From Acanthopleura granulata (lineage: Eukaryota; Mollusca; Polyplacophora; Chitonida; Chitonidae), in NCBI GenBank assembly GCA_016165875.1, contig JABBOT010000001.1, positions 11,845,306 through 11,909,305 on the forward strand: 64,000 bases of DNA. The letters run 5' to 3'. Below, piece by piece: positions 30,434 to 41,668 of this stretch. Below the pieces are notes generated by a model, which saw only the letters and a program-made list of their open reading frames with translations, ran no database searches and was not told the DNA's origin. The first letter of the stretch is position 1. Each line of letters opens with the position of its first letter. The translations under genes were made by a program, and so were the position numbers.

Positions 30434-33400
30434 ATGGTCGTCTGCATCGTCGGATTCCTCGTATGCTCCCAATGTCAGGACCCGTCATCCATTGAACCAT
30501 GTGACCCAAACGCCAAAAATACAGGCAAGTTCACATTCATCATATAGGCATTTTGCCATTATCAGTTTGACCTTTTCTTATACCTGAAGTATGTATTTTA
30601 AAAGTATTTGAACTGCGCTGAAACACCAATAAATAAATAAATAAATAAATAAATAAATTTATTTATAAATACATAATTCTTATAGTTTGTGAACATTTGT
30701 TTTACAATATCCATGTTATACCTAATGATGTTTTGGAACTATTCTCTGCCTTTGCACTGTTAATGACACCACCTGTATGTTTTTCAAAAGTGTATTGAAG
30801 TTAACGTAGGCAACCAGTTCATCCAGATGCAAAGTGAATAGCACTCTAGTTAACACCAGGCGCAAGCTCTGATATGTGTTTGAGTAAATGGACCCAGTAG
30901 ATTTACAGTTGGGTTTCCGTTTTTATTTACCAGGTCCATCTCTTCCGACACTACCAAAACAGTTCTTCTCTCGCGTGGAGTTTACAGTTGTCAACGCCAC
31001 CAAGACGATATATCTGGAGGAATATTTTGACCGGCCCGGAAATCGTGCCGAAATCCGAGCTATTGGTTTGTTAGAACAAGGAAAGGAATCGCGCCTCATT
31101 GCCAGCTACGACACAGGCGAGCTATTCGACGTGGAAGGTATATATGTTATGTTCATTTTTCTGCAAATGCTTAGTTGATAGATATTTATTGTTCCTCTAC
31201 AGGAAAATGACATTGCTATATATCCAAGTCTCCTGTCGCCGGTCATCCCGATCCCCAATCTCTTATCGTTAGTCCTGCCGATCCCCAATTTCTTGTCGCA
31301 GTCCTCCCGATCCCAAGTCTTCTGTCGCAAAGCATCCCAGTCCTCAGTCTCCTGTTGCCAATTAAGCATCCCAAAACTAGCTCTAGCTGGCTTACCCATA
31401 GATTGTTATCTATAGAGGCTAAGCGCTAGATCCTTCCAACTGCCTGCAGTCGTATTTTACCAACATGCCGTGATATCCCTCTCAGTTTTATGTTGGCATC
31501 AATAAAACATTTATTCCCGTAGACCCACATGTTTAAGCTGTTCCTTGTCCCGTGTTGTCCGGTCGCAAAGCCTCTAGTACACGGGTACAAAACCCCTGAA
31601 CGGTAGATCCATTTCGAAAGGACGTGCTTTCCATGTTGATAACTACGTTCGGGGGCCCGCTAGTTGGAGGAATTTAACGACCGAGACTCGGAGGTCCGCA
31701 CGTCGAGTACTTGGCTCTGGCTGGACTTTACCAAGACTTGAAAGTAAACAACAACCAAAGCGGACTCCCTTTAAATTTTAAATTAAAAAAAATCTATTTG
31801 AAGATCATTTTGAAATGTCAACTACATCCAGGCTTTTTACTGAACAAAGTTGTTCACTGTTTCAGATGGAATCTGTGTGACTACCACTATTTCTAATTCC
31901 GACACCTTTGTGTTTGCTTTTAACAAGACTGATGGCAAAGGTAAGATGGTGTTCAAATATTAGCATCCATATCCTACTTGCCTTGAATCACCAAAGAAAT
32001 GACCATATTTTGTCTTATGTTATTTAATAACACGGTCGAATGAGTACCATACAAAGCCGATGTCAGTTAATTTTAGTTTAGTTAGTTAATACATGGATAT
32101 CTGTTGTTAATGACGACGACTGTTGTTGGAATACGGGATACACGTAACATTTCTCCATCAGATCACGTGATGAGTGCACAGGAATCCCTGGAGTTCGGAA
32201 AGAAGTTTAAGGAAGTGTACAAAGGACGAACCACCGTGCGAAACATCCCGGTGGATCACTGGCAAGCCTGTGTGACGGAAAACTCGGAGAAAACCACAAT
32301 CGACTACTTCTTCTCAGGTGAATACCATTACACGGCCTTCTCAATGAATACCACTGCACGGTATTCTCAAGGAACACCATGACAAGATCTTCTCAGTCAA
32401 CACTATCACACAGTTTTCTCAGTGATGGCCATTACTCGGCCTTTTCGGTGAATATCATTTACACGGTCTTCCTATTCAATACCATTACACGGTCGTCTCC
32501 ATCATTACCATCATATCGTCTTCTCAACAAATACCCTTAGTCTTCTCCGTGAATACCATTACACGGTCACCTTAGTGAATACCATTACAAGTTCACCTCA
32601 GTGAATATCATCACACGCTCGTATCATTGAATACCATCACACGGTCATCCCAATAAATACTCAAAGTCTTCTCAAAGAATACAATTACAAGCTCACCTCA
32701 GTAAATAGGTCATTACACGGTCTTCTCAATGGATCCGATTACACGGCCTTCTCAGTGAATACCATTACACGGTCGTCTCAGTGAATACCCTTAGTCTTCT
32801 CAGTGAATTCATAGAGAGTTCCATTACACATTTGTCAAGGAATATCAGGACACAGTCTTCTTGGTGAATACCAGTCAGATCCGTTCTTCTCAGATGGCAA
32901 AGGAGAACTTTATTTATCTGGGCCTATTCATTCGTTGAGTCTGTGAGTCAGTCAGTCAATCACTCATACGACGTCCATTTAGTGTTTATCTTTACAGCAA
33001 CAGCAACAACGAAAACCCGGGAGGACGTATGTTACCTAAATTGTATACATGTAACGTAAGGTAAACGGAGGCTTCATACACTTTGTATGAAATTTGCATT
33101 CAATGTAATCTCTGCCAAGTTTGCATTCAGAAAACTTTGTAAATACCTATCCAACAACAAATGACGCTGTGCTGGATAATTTGCTGTAATAAGACATAAG
33201 GGGAAGTATATTCGCTAAATAAAATAACAAAATTTGATAAACGTGTTACAATCATGTCGTCTGATGCCACTGTTGTTTTACCCTGTCAGTGCCTGATCAG
33301 TGGGCACTGCCGGCCTCCGCGAAGGCTGTGCCCATACGGTCCATATACACCACCAAGGGGCAAGGCGGCTATGTACAGTATTACGAGTACATCTACTTCC

Positions 33401-36400
33401 AAGACTATCTGCCACCTTCCAATGAACCCTTCCTGGTAAGCATATACGACCTACATGTACTAACCCTCCAAGTAAGCACATATATGCATTAACCCTTCGT
33501 GGTAAGTATATACATGTGTTAACCTCCATTTGTTTGTTTGGGATTTTCTCATCGTTTTCAAGAGGGTGCCCATTTACTGTTGCCGGGTTTAAATATATTT
33601 GTTTGGCCTTTATTTCATTCATAGATTCTTTCTAAGATATAAATCACTGAGTTCATTCTAATAACGCCTTTCTATTTCAGACTCCTCCGATGGTTTATTG
33701 TCCCGGAAGGACAAACACAAAACCTCTGCCAAAAATTCCCCGTCATTTTACTTTTCGAGCCGAATCGGTGATGGACTATTCTCCTCTTGTGACGTCATAT
33801 GACGTGAGTTTTTCTTTATTCATCTGACGTCATTATATTATCTTTCTCGGATAAGATATCCTTCATTTGAATTATCAAAAAGCCATGCACAAACATCACA
33901 CTGCCTTATATTTAGCTCGTTTACTACTTTTCGTTCAGACTTTCTGCTTCCTAACAAATTTTTGAGATATCCTTTTAGTTTTAGCTTAAATAATTTTTTT
34001 AAAATATTTTTTCGCTTTGGATTTAATATTTTTTATTTATTTATTTGAGTGTGTTTATTATCATCACTTGTAGATGTGGTATGACTATGACAATCAGTTG
34101 ACCCGTGTGTCGGGAACTCCACTACCCACAGCCGGTAGCAAGCAGGCCGGTAATCCATTCACAGAGATCAGAGACTTTAAGGCAGGTCAGCATACTCTGT
34201 CTGAAATACTCAGGCCATTCTCTAGCTTCAGTTTTTGTTCAGTGATTTGCTGGGGAACCTTTCACCCATGCACTTAAGGCGGTACTATGGGACGCTGCAC
34301 TGAGCCGTGTGGACGGGTTGGAGGGTGTAAAAAACGACCACCCAGTCAGTGGAGTCACGCGTAGAATTTTGGGCAACAATATGCGCATGATTTTATATAT
34401 TTCTAACCTTAATTTTTTGCTGTATCGTCACAACTGTTGCCTTCCGCATTTACAATTATAGGGAAAGAATCAAACCGTCATCATGATCCTTTCGGGTAGG
34501 TATATATCTAATACCAATAATCAGATTATTATATACCTTTGACCTCTGTTCGAACAGGTATTCGGTACAACATTGATCAGATCTACGGTAACTGTACAGT
34601 CTCGGCTATCAACGCGGATATTATGGATTCTCTAGACAATGGAATTGTCGTTCTCAAAAACCAGTCAGACTTCTTCCACCTGGACGTGGCGAACTTTACT
34701 TACGTGGGGCAGGTGCGTGCTGCAGACAAGTCGACATTTCATTTCCCGCAGCATCCCTCCCACCCAGGTGTTCGAAAGAATACTTTAATCATATATGTAT
34801 ATATAGGAGCATCAGGAACAGACTGTACATCAGCTAGCCAGTGGTACCACTGACAGGCTCTAAGCACCGAGACTACAACTGAACCTCAGTTTAATCTTGG
34901 TTTTAGTCTAACCCTTTATAACTTTGAACAAACTGCAGGATTTTGTCTTTGTGTAAAGTGCAATACTGATTTAGTTTGTTCACGTGAACTACAGCAATGT
35001 TTTAATGCACATTTTAAAGAAGTACAGTACAGAGCAGGCTATAATATGTTTGACCAGGCTATAATATGGCTGACCAGGCTATAATATGTTTGATCAGGCT
35101 ATAATATGTTTGATCAGGCTATAATATGGCTGACCAGGCTATAATATGTTTGATCAGGCTATAATATGTTTGACCAGGCTATAATATGTTTGATCAGGCT
35201 ATAATATGTTTGACCAGGCTATAATATGGCTGACCAGGCTATAATATGTTTGATCAGGCTGTAATATGTTTGACCAGGCTATAATATGTTTGATCAGGCT
35301 ATAATATGGTTGACCAGGCTATAATATGTTTGACCAGGCTATAATATGTTTGACCAGGCTATAATATGGCTGACTAGGCTATAATATGGTTGACCAGGCA
35401 CTTATATGTAATCAGCTTATGTCGTTTATTCTACAGAGGAAGGCACGTGACATTGACACAGACGTTTGGATTGGCCAGAGACAGGACTACCCCGTAGGCT
35501 CCAGGCTGACGTCAACATGGGAATGGCACTTCTCAAAGGTGAGTACATCTACCTATACAGGTAGATGTACTCTATGAGTACATCTACCTGTATAGGTAGA
35601 TGTACTCATAGATGTATGCTATTTTAAAGAGAGATGGAGTATTTGTATGAGTCCCACGTCAATGTAATGTCAGTACGTCGCAAAACACCAATCAAATAAA
35701 TAAATTAAGTATTTTGTTCAGCAAAAAACATTACAGTGGTCTTAACTGCAATAGAGGAATTTCGAGTTCGAACTCTTTTAACGCTAAAGGTAGGAAAAAA
35801 AGTAAACTGCACCATGTTATATGTTAAAAATGTTAGGCAACTATTTCTGATTACATTTACTATAAAATGGGTGTCTAAGAAAAGTTCAAAAAAACTTATT
35901 TAGACTAGACGTACAATAGGAAAAATTGAGGAGCTGGAAGTTTTTTTAATCTAAAAAGCTCCTCAACAAAGGAGAGGTCGTTTGTACCTCCCTAACGCAG
36001 CGAGACAGGTGATCGATAAATTAAACCAAACAAAATTGCCTGACATTTTTTACAAGTCACATGACATAGTTGAACTCTTTTTACCTTCTGCGACAAAAGT
36101 GTTCTAACTCGAAACTCCCCTATTCATTTGACATGACTAGTCAACAATTATTCAAAATGCCCATTGTATTTAATACACATTTACACGAAAACAAATGTGT
36201 TCTTTCTTTTTCAGCCAGGTGTATATTTTAATACAGGTGATTCCAACAAAAGTCACCCAGTAAGGTTTACCGTGTCCGTCAAGGGGGTAAGTGTAAAGCC
36301 TTCCAATGTCTGTCCACAGTGTGTTCATAGTGTAAAGCTTTCCACTGTCTGTCCACAGTGTGTTCATAGTGTAAAGCTTTCCACTGTCTGTCCACAGTGT

Positions 36401-39400
36401 GTTCATAGTGTAAAGCTTTCCACTGTCTGTCCACAGTGTGTTCATAGTGTAAAGCCTTCCACTGTCTGTCCACAGTGTGTTCATAGTGTAAAGCCTTCCA
36501 CTGTCTGTCCACAGTGTGTTCAAAGTGTAAAGCCTTCCACTGTCTGTCCACAGTGTGTTCATATATGACCGCATGAAATCCGGTGGTTTGTCGTTAGGTA
36601 CTTGACAAATCTCCTTATCTGTTCACAGTCTAACCAAGGGGATATGGCTTTGATTCCGTGCTGTTTTTCTATAAAAGTGCTGTATACCTCACATATCGTA
36701 AACACTATCTCTGAGTCAAAGCAAACTTATCAAAAGAAGTTGAGAAAACAAGAACTATTTATAGTTATTAATTTTAACGACTGTAATCGTAATTTTAAGA
36801 ATCTTAATTTTTGTTTCTTGTTACAGGGAAATCTAGGCTATCAGTACAATGTCATCGACTTTGATGACTCACCCCTGGATTTCTCTAACTTTGACATCAC
36901 TCCGTGTTTTGAGGACAGTATGATTCGGCGATTTCAATTTGATTTAGAGACAGGTCAGTGAATACGTACGATGGTGCAACTCAGGTTGATTTAAGGGTAG
37001 ATCAGTAAATATGTAGGGTGATGTAACTCAGTTTGACAACAGAAACATGCCATTGAATATGTACTGTGGTGCAGCTGAGTTTGATTTTAGGAAGAGGTCG
37101 GTGAATATACACAGTGGTGTAACTCTATGTGTATGATTTGGAGACCAGTATGTCAAAATGTATACACTTAAATTAACAAACTCATGAGTGTACCAGTAAT
37201 CCCTCCCCGCTACAGTTAATGCTCATCTCCGCTGTGTCCGGCAGCCAATCAGGATGAGCTCCCCACATTTGACCTGTTTCCCGCCCGAGACGCCATCAGG
37301 GCCGCCGTCAGCTTACAAAAGAAGATCTCCCTACTGCGGATTCAAGAAGTGCAGGTGAGTCACATGGCCAGATATCTCGCTAGAGAGAATAGCTTATGAT
37401 ACAACAATATATAATCAATAGGTAATAGATACGACAATTTAGTGACAACTTTGCAGATTTTTGATGGCTGTGCGCCACTCTGCGGATTTCTTTTACCTGT
37501 GTCTTGTACAGTTATACAGATGGTAGCAGAGAGATCAAGTGCGCAAGAGAGACCTGGAGTCTGTTTCACAAAGCAATTGTAGGTTATGTTGATTGTAACT
37601 ACCATGGCTACCTATCTCATTGACATCGGTTGTCATGGTAGCTACAATCAACTTAGTCTACGAGAGCTCTGTAGAACAGGGGCGGAGTTTAGTTGTCAAT
37701 ACAAATCCTCATACCAATTGTGCCAGCTTTCTGTTATAGTAATTTTTTCATATGACTGAGGTGTGCTTTCTCTTCTATGTCCTACCAGGTGGATTTCAAG
37801 CAGAAGGGCATTCACACCTCCTTTGCCTTGTTGGGGCTGCCAACTGTGACTGGGGATGCGTCTCTCAACGGCCAGCCTCCTGTTCCTTTAGACGTAGTCG
37901 CCAGCACGCTGGAAGAAAGTATTGATGGGAAACGCTTCCAAGTTTTGTTAACAACAGGTGGTCAAGAGGTAAGGGAAACCAAAGATACTTTATATATTAT
38001 ATACTATTGTATATAGTGTTTTCGTATGACCCCGAATTGTTCCCGGATATCCTGACCCCAAGTCGGTTTTCGATCTGACGTCTGTAGACGCGACCAGTGT
38101 TGGACCAACTTAACGTGAAAATTCACATGGAAAATCGACTGTCTAATGAACACATCCTTTGTCACATAACAATATGTTAATTTATTTTATTGGTGTTTTA
38201 CGTCTTATTCAAGAATATTTCACTTACACGACGGCGCCCAACATTATGGTGGGCGGCCAGGTGAAAACGGCATGCATGTGAATGCCTTGTTTTGATGTGT
38301 TTCGGTGTCTAAAAATTTGCTTTGTTCGTTGATTTCTGTCTATCACAGGTCACACTGACCGCCGAACCCGGAAGTCTCCAAGAACTGGTGCGGACCGAGG
38401 ACGGAAAGCTTGTCCCCATCGTGGATAAACCCCCTGTCACACCCGCAGTAACATCACAACCCACTGTCACACCGGTAGTGACGTCACATGGCACTGTCCC
38501 CAGCGCCATCTCCCAGTGTATAGTCTCTCCCAGCAGTTCACCCAGAAGGAGGCGGGACGGTAGGAAAAGTGGTTAGATCAGCGCACAACAGAACTGTTGA
38601 ACTGACTAAATCCTGAATTAAACTGAACTAACCAGCCTGCATATGGTCGTGGGTTCCCCTCGGGCTCTGCACGGTTTCCTTCCACCATAATGCTGGCTGC
38701 CGTCGTATAAGCGAAATATTCTCAAGCACTGGCGTCAAGGACCAGTCAAATGAAATAAATGTATTGGTAAGGAGCTGTAATGTAGGTGCAATATTTGTGC
38801 GGCTAATTGATTTCGTACGAGTGGACCTCCTTTATGAACATTTCCTTTGTTTCTGATTTTTCCACAGCCGGCACACCGCCCTTGCCATCTCTGCCCCCAG
38901 AATTCTTCGCACGGATAGAGTTCACGATCTCCGGCGAGAACAAGACGATCTACCTAGAGGAATACTTCAACCAGACGGGCAACAAGGCGGAGATTCGGAC
39001 CCTGGGGCTATACGACGCTGGGGAGGAGACGCGCTACATAGCCAGCTATGATACCAAAGAGTACTTCACAATCGAAAGTGAGAAGAAAAGACTTAATGAG
39101 GTCTAACGGTACTTAGTGAAATTGTCATATCTTCACTTAACCTTAGCAAGGTATTTTGATCTCAATGTAAATAACCATACATGTTATTCGTTGCATGCAA
39201 TCAGGAGAATCAACTTTTTGGTCTGACGCTTTGAGAAAACACACCATATGAAAACAACTGATATCTCTGCAGTTCCAACACGAACTTCTCAAGCTAAGCC
39301 ACTGTTTTCGTTCCATCCTCAATCACTTAATTTCCAATCTCTTTATCCCTCATACATCTCGTGTTTTGGCTTCCCTCAAACTCGTCATTTTATCCTTTTT

Positions 39401-40916
39401 CACTGTATTGTGGTGTACAAGGGCTAGCTGGGTATAAAAACACTAAAAAATAGCCTCACCATTTATGTAGTAATTTCACAAAGAACACCCTCCTAAAACT
39501 GTATTCCCTAATTTTCGTTGGCCCAAATCACACATACTGTCAAATAACTAGATGCCTTGCCAACAGCATATCCAAATATCATTAGGGGTTGACCATCATT
39601 TTCTCAAAATGAATCAACTGGAATGCAGGTTCTAGCGCCCTATCGCCATAGAAACAGAGTGTTAGGGTGTTAGGGTGTTGGTCATTGGATGATATTTTTC
39701 TCTGTTTAATTGTAGCCACAAGTAATGGACATTTTTTCAACCGTTATTTGTCATAGTTTATACCAGCAGAATTACCTGGCAGTACTTCAACACACTTCAT
39801 AGATACAGCCAATCTCTCCCCGTCCCCACCATTTTCTGTGCGCCTGAATCTTGGATACAAAATCGAATTAGTGTTTTTATACCTCCACTTACGTGTTGGA
39901 GGGAAACTTTTAATTTAGCTGTAGAAGCGTGGACTCAACTCGTAGAGGTACCCGGCTTATAAAACTGGTCACTTTACTCTCTTTAAATCTCATTTACGGT
40001 GTTCGCAGCTCTCTCAAATCACGTCTTCACCGTTCTTCGCGCCCCTCTCATTTCATGTCATTTTCGATCTTCGTACCTTTCTCAGGTCCTACCTGCCTTT
40101 GCCGTTCTTCTTACACCTATGGGTTAATACTTTCCGTTCGTCTTACCTTTCTTAAATAACATCCTTTCCGTTCTTTGTACCTCCCCCCCTTCAAATTACA
40201 TCATTTCCTTTCTTCAAACCCCTATAAATTAAATTCTTTCTGTTCTTCTTAATCCTCTTAAATCACGTCGTTTCCGTTCCTTGTAACCCCTCAAATCACG
40301 TCACAATGACGTCACTTCATGTCTCTGTTTCCAGATGACGAATGTTACACAGCACCACTGAAAGACTCTGATACATTTATTTTCCCCTTCAAGATTCGGA
40401 ACGGCAAAGGTAAGTACACAAGTCAACGGCATTCCCAAACTGAAATGGATTAATGTTCGTATGGGACTGTGAATGTTTAAATTGATATTGATATAGGTAT
40501 TTGTATTGTTTCTGCTGGAAATATATTAGACAGAAAATTGTCATTGTGATATTGACACTTTTATTATGGAGAGTAAGTGTGTATGTAAAAGAAGGTGTAT
40601 ATACGACAACTGATGCCTTGGGAAGGGTTTGTGTCGTCACATCCAAGAGAATGATATGTTAAGTGATGTATCACTGAAATTTAAGCGTCTAGATTTTAGA
40701 TCAGCTTCAGGATGCAACTTCAGAAAGCGAAGTTATTTTCCCTGTTCTTAGAGCGTATAATGAGCTCGACGGAGGCTCTGAAGTTCGGTAAGAACGACAA
40801 CGAGGTGTACATGGGCCGGACGATAGTTCGGGATATCCCTGTGGATCACTGGCGCTCCTGTATACGATACCCTAACGTCAACAACGAGACCGTCACCATC
40901 GACTATTACTTTGCTG
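30434..40916 (+). CDS. LolA-like surface protein gene, first copy (3' truncated at gap)
   Basis: Coding exons: 30434-30524, 30934-31137, 31866-31940, 32162-32317, 33290-33435, 33681-33803, 34074-34185, 34558-34712, 35437-35538, 36215-36286, 36827-36953, 37245-37354, 37789-37968, 38349-38559, 38868-39077, 40335-40409, 40752-40916. All phases match. It encodes the signal peptide, all of unit 1 and the first three exons of unit 2, then runs into an intron cut by the N gap. Compared with the second copy, its exon 38349-38559 has 30 extra bases (ten residues in a Pro/Thr/Val linker). If the segment is a second haplotype, this is the other allele of the gene at 46334-63283 and not a separate gene. 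As a real tandem copy it would lack a transmembrane end in this assembly. Confidence 0.85.
30626..30664. repeat. (AAAT)n microsatellite on a SINE-like tail
   Basis: About nine tandem tetramers after 'gctgaaacaccaat', a SINE-like tail. It is shorter in the second copy (about 46526-46556), so it is length-variable. Confidence 0.8.
31200..31365 (+). repeat. About 30-bp minisatellite in intron 2
   Basis: Units of the form 'ccaagtctcctgtcgccggt'+'catcccgatc' repeat about five times (cccgatcc, tgccgatcc, tcccgatcc, tcccagtcc). It follows the exon 30934-31137 donor by about 60 bp and recurs at 47096-47261. Confidence 0.75.
32305..32880 (+). repeat. Minisatellite seeded on the donor of exon 32162-32317
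   Basis: Units near 26 bp of the form ttctcagTGAATACCATTACACGG, with variants, start at the exon end itself (ttctcag/gtgaataccattacacgg) and run about 560 bp into the intron. Same array at 48201-48776. Confidence 0.85.
33425..33520 (+). repeat. Three tandem copies of an exon-end/donor segment
   Basis: Units at 33425-33461, 33462-33490 and 33491-33520 each read 'aaccct...GTAAG.ATAT'. The first is the real exon end (AACCCTTCCTG/gtaagc); the next two are intronic copies. Same at 49321-49416. Confidence 0.85.
35034..35399 (+). repeat. 20-bp minisatellite, about 18 copies
   Basis: The unit caggctataatatgtttgac (variants tggctgac, tttgatc) is tandem and nearly perfect, just upstream of the acceptor of exon 35437-35538. 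The second copy has only about nine units (50933-51116), so the array is polymorphic. Confidence 0.95.
35539..35610 (+). repeat. Tandem perfect hairpins on a splice donor
   Basis: 35541-35572 is a 14-bp perfect stem (GAGTACATCTACCT / AGGTAGATGTACTC) with a 4-nt loop. 35576-35607 is the same hairpin again with loop gtat. The first stem includes bases 3-8 of the intron, right after the exon end AAAG/gt. The second copy of the locus has one weaker hairpin at about 51258-51292. Confidence 0.9.
35660..35706 (+). repeat. SINE tail fragment, first copy
   Basis: gtcgcaaaacaccaatcaaa then taaataaatt is the terminal part of the SINE. Same at about 51346-51392. Confidence 0.6.
36287..36560 (+). repeat. 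39-bp minisatellite directly after a donor, seven copies
   Basis: The unit tgtaaagctttccactgtct + gtccacagtgtgttcatag (39 bp) begins inside the donor gtaagtgtaaag. Each unit contains ctgtctgtccacag, an acceptor-like string. The second copy has eight units (51954-52267). Because 39 is a multiple of three, both strands stay open by chance. Confidence 0.95.
36950..37135 (+). repeat. Degenerate ~48-bp repeat seeded on a donor
   Basis: Four diverged units beginning gtcagtgaatacg, atcagtaaatatg, cattgaatatgta and gtcggtgaatata, each followed by 'ggtg.a.ct.ag'. The first is the real donor of exon 36827-36953. Same at about 52656-52841. Confidence 0.6.
37552..37690. mobile_element. MITE-like inverted repeat in an intron, first copy
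   Basis: gttgattgtaactaccatgg pairs with catggtagctacaatcaac with one mismatch. Outside it, ctgtttcacaaagc mirrors gctctgtagaacag. The whole ~130 bp can form a hairpin with termini like a common animal MITE. Same at 53258-53396. Confidence 0.6.
38178..38276 (-). repeat. SINE tail fragment, reverse, first copy
   Basis: attggtgttttacgtcttat, tcaagaatatttcac, acgacggcgcccaacattat and ggtgggcgg match the 3' half of the SINE. Same at 53886-53984. It lies in the intron before exon 38349-38559. Confidence 0.75.
38638..38762 (+). repeat. SINE 3' half, forward, first copy
   Basis: tggtcgtgggttcccctcgg, then ccaccataatgctggctgcc, then a degenerate caagcactggcg...gtcaaatgaaataaa tail. Same at 54312-54437. 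Confidence 0.75.
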
Positions 40917-41138
40917 GTAAGACCAACAAATCAAAGTGTGCTGTATTTAAGTTGTGGAAAATGTTTAAACAATAGATATAAAACAATTATGATGAATTTG
41001 TACTAATAACTGCCTATTGATTTGAAATAAAATACATGACAGGTGTTATTTTTCCCTGTTTAGCCAACTTCAGTCCCCTGCAGTTTAGGCCTCTATTTTT
41101 CCTTTGTTAACAGTCACATTGTCACACTCCCACAGCTT

Positions 41139-41480
41139 ATGTGGAACCAGATGCCATCTGTCACAAGATCATCGGTTATTTGTGACCAGATACCATCTGT
41201 CACACGATCATCGGTTATTTGTGACCAGATACCAAATGTCACACGGTCATCGGTTATTTGTGATCAGATACAAAGTGTCACACGGTCATCGGTTATTTGT
41301 GACCAGATACCAGGTGTCACACTATCCCAGGTTATATGTGACCAGATACCAACTGTGTTATGGGTTATGTGTGGCGGAACACCAAGGGTCACACGATCAC
41401 CAGTTATATGTGATCGGATTCCAAGTGTCACATTAGGATGGGTTATGTGTAACCAGATACCAAGTGTTAAACTATCACCG
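41139..41480 (+). repeat. 39-bp minisatellite in unit-2 intron 3, first copy
   Basis: The unit tcacacgatcatcggttatt + tgtgaccagataccatctg (39 bp) is near-perfect for the first four copies and diverged after that. The second copy at 56782-57085 has one unit fewer. The open frame of 193 codons across it is a by-product of the period. Confidence 0.9.
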
Positions 41481-41655
41481 GTTACAGTATATGTGAACGG
41501 AAACCCAGTGTCGAGAAATCGGAAAGACTTATATAACCGGTTATGTGTGTCCGTTACCAAGTGTTGCACTCTCTTTTGTTTTGAATCATTTATTTATACA
41601 TCTCATAAGTGTTCTGTAGGCCTAAACCTACTCTTCCATATTCATTGTCTTGTTC

Positions 41656-41668
41656 NNNNNNNNNNNNN
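41656..41668. other. Assembly gap of 13 Ns
   Basis: Thirteen N characters stand between the two copies of the duplicated segment. Real sequence on either side does not continue across it: the left side lies inside unit 2's third intron, and the right side matches intergenic sequence at 25861. Confidence 0.99.

Larger units (their letters stand above)
25861..41655. repeat. 15.8-kb duplicated segment, first copy
   Basis: This segment matches 41669-57259 base for base over long runs, with scattered substitutions and indels. The offset between copies is 15,808 at the left end, about 15,900 at the first coding exon, 15,667 at exon 11, 15,673 in unit 2 and 15,604 at the right end. The segment ends exactly at the N gap, inside an intron of the surface-protein gene. 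Probably one of two haplotypes. Confidence 0.95.

Noticed and set aside
35034..35399. CRISPR-like regular array
   Set aside because: A direct tandem repeat without spacers in a eukaryotic intron.
36164..36574. Long open frames on both strands with 13-residue repeats (also 51831-52280)
   Set aside because: They are produced by the 39-bp intronic minisatellite: a period divisible by three keeps all phases free of stops. Flanking exons show that the region is an intron.
38559..38577. A short secreted isoform ending DGRKSG by reading through the unit-1 donor
   Set aside because: Possible by intron retention, but there is a good donor and in-phase next exon and no polyadenylation signal that stands out nearby.
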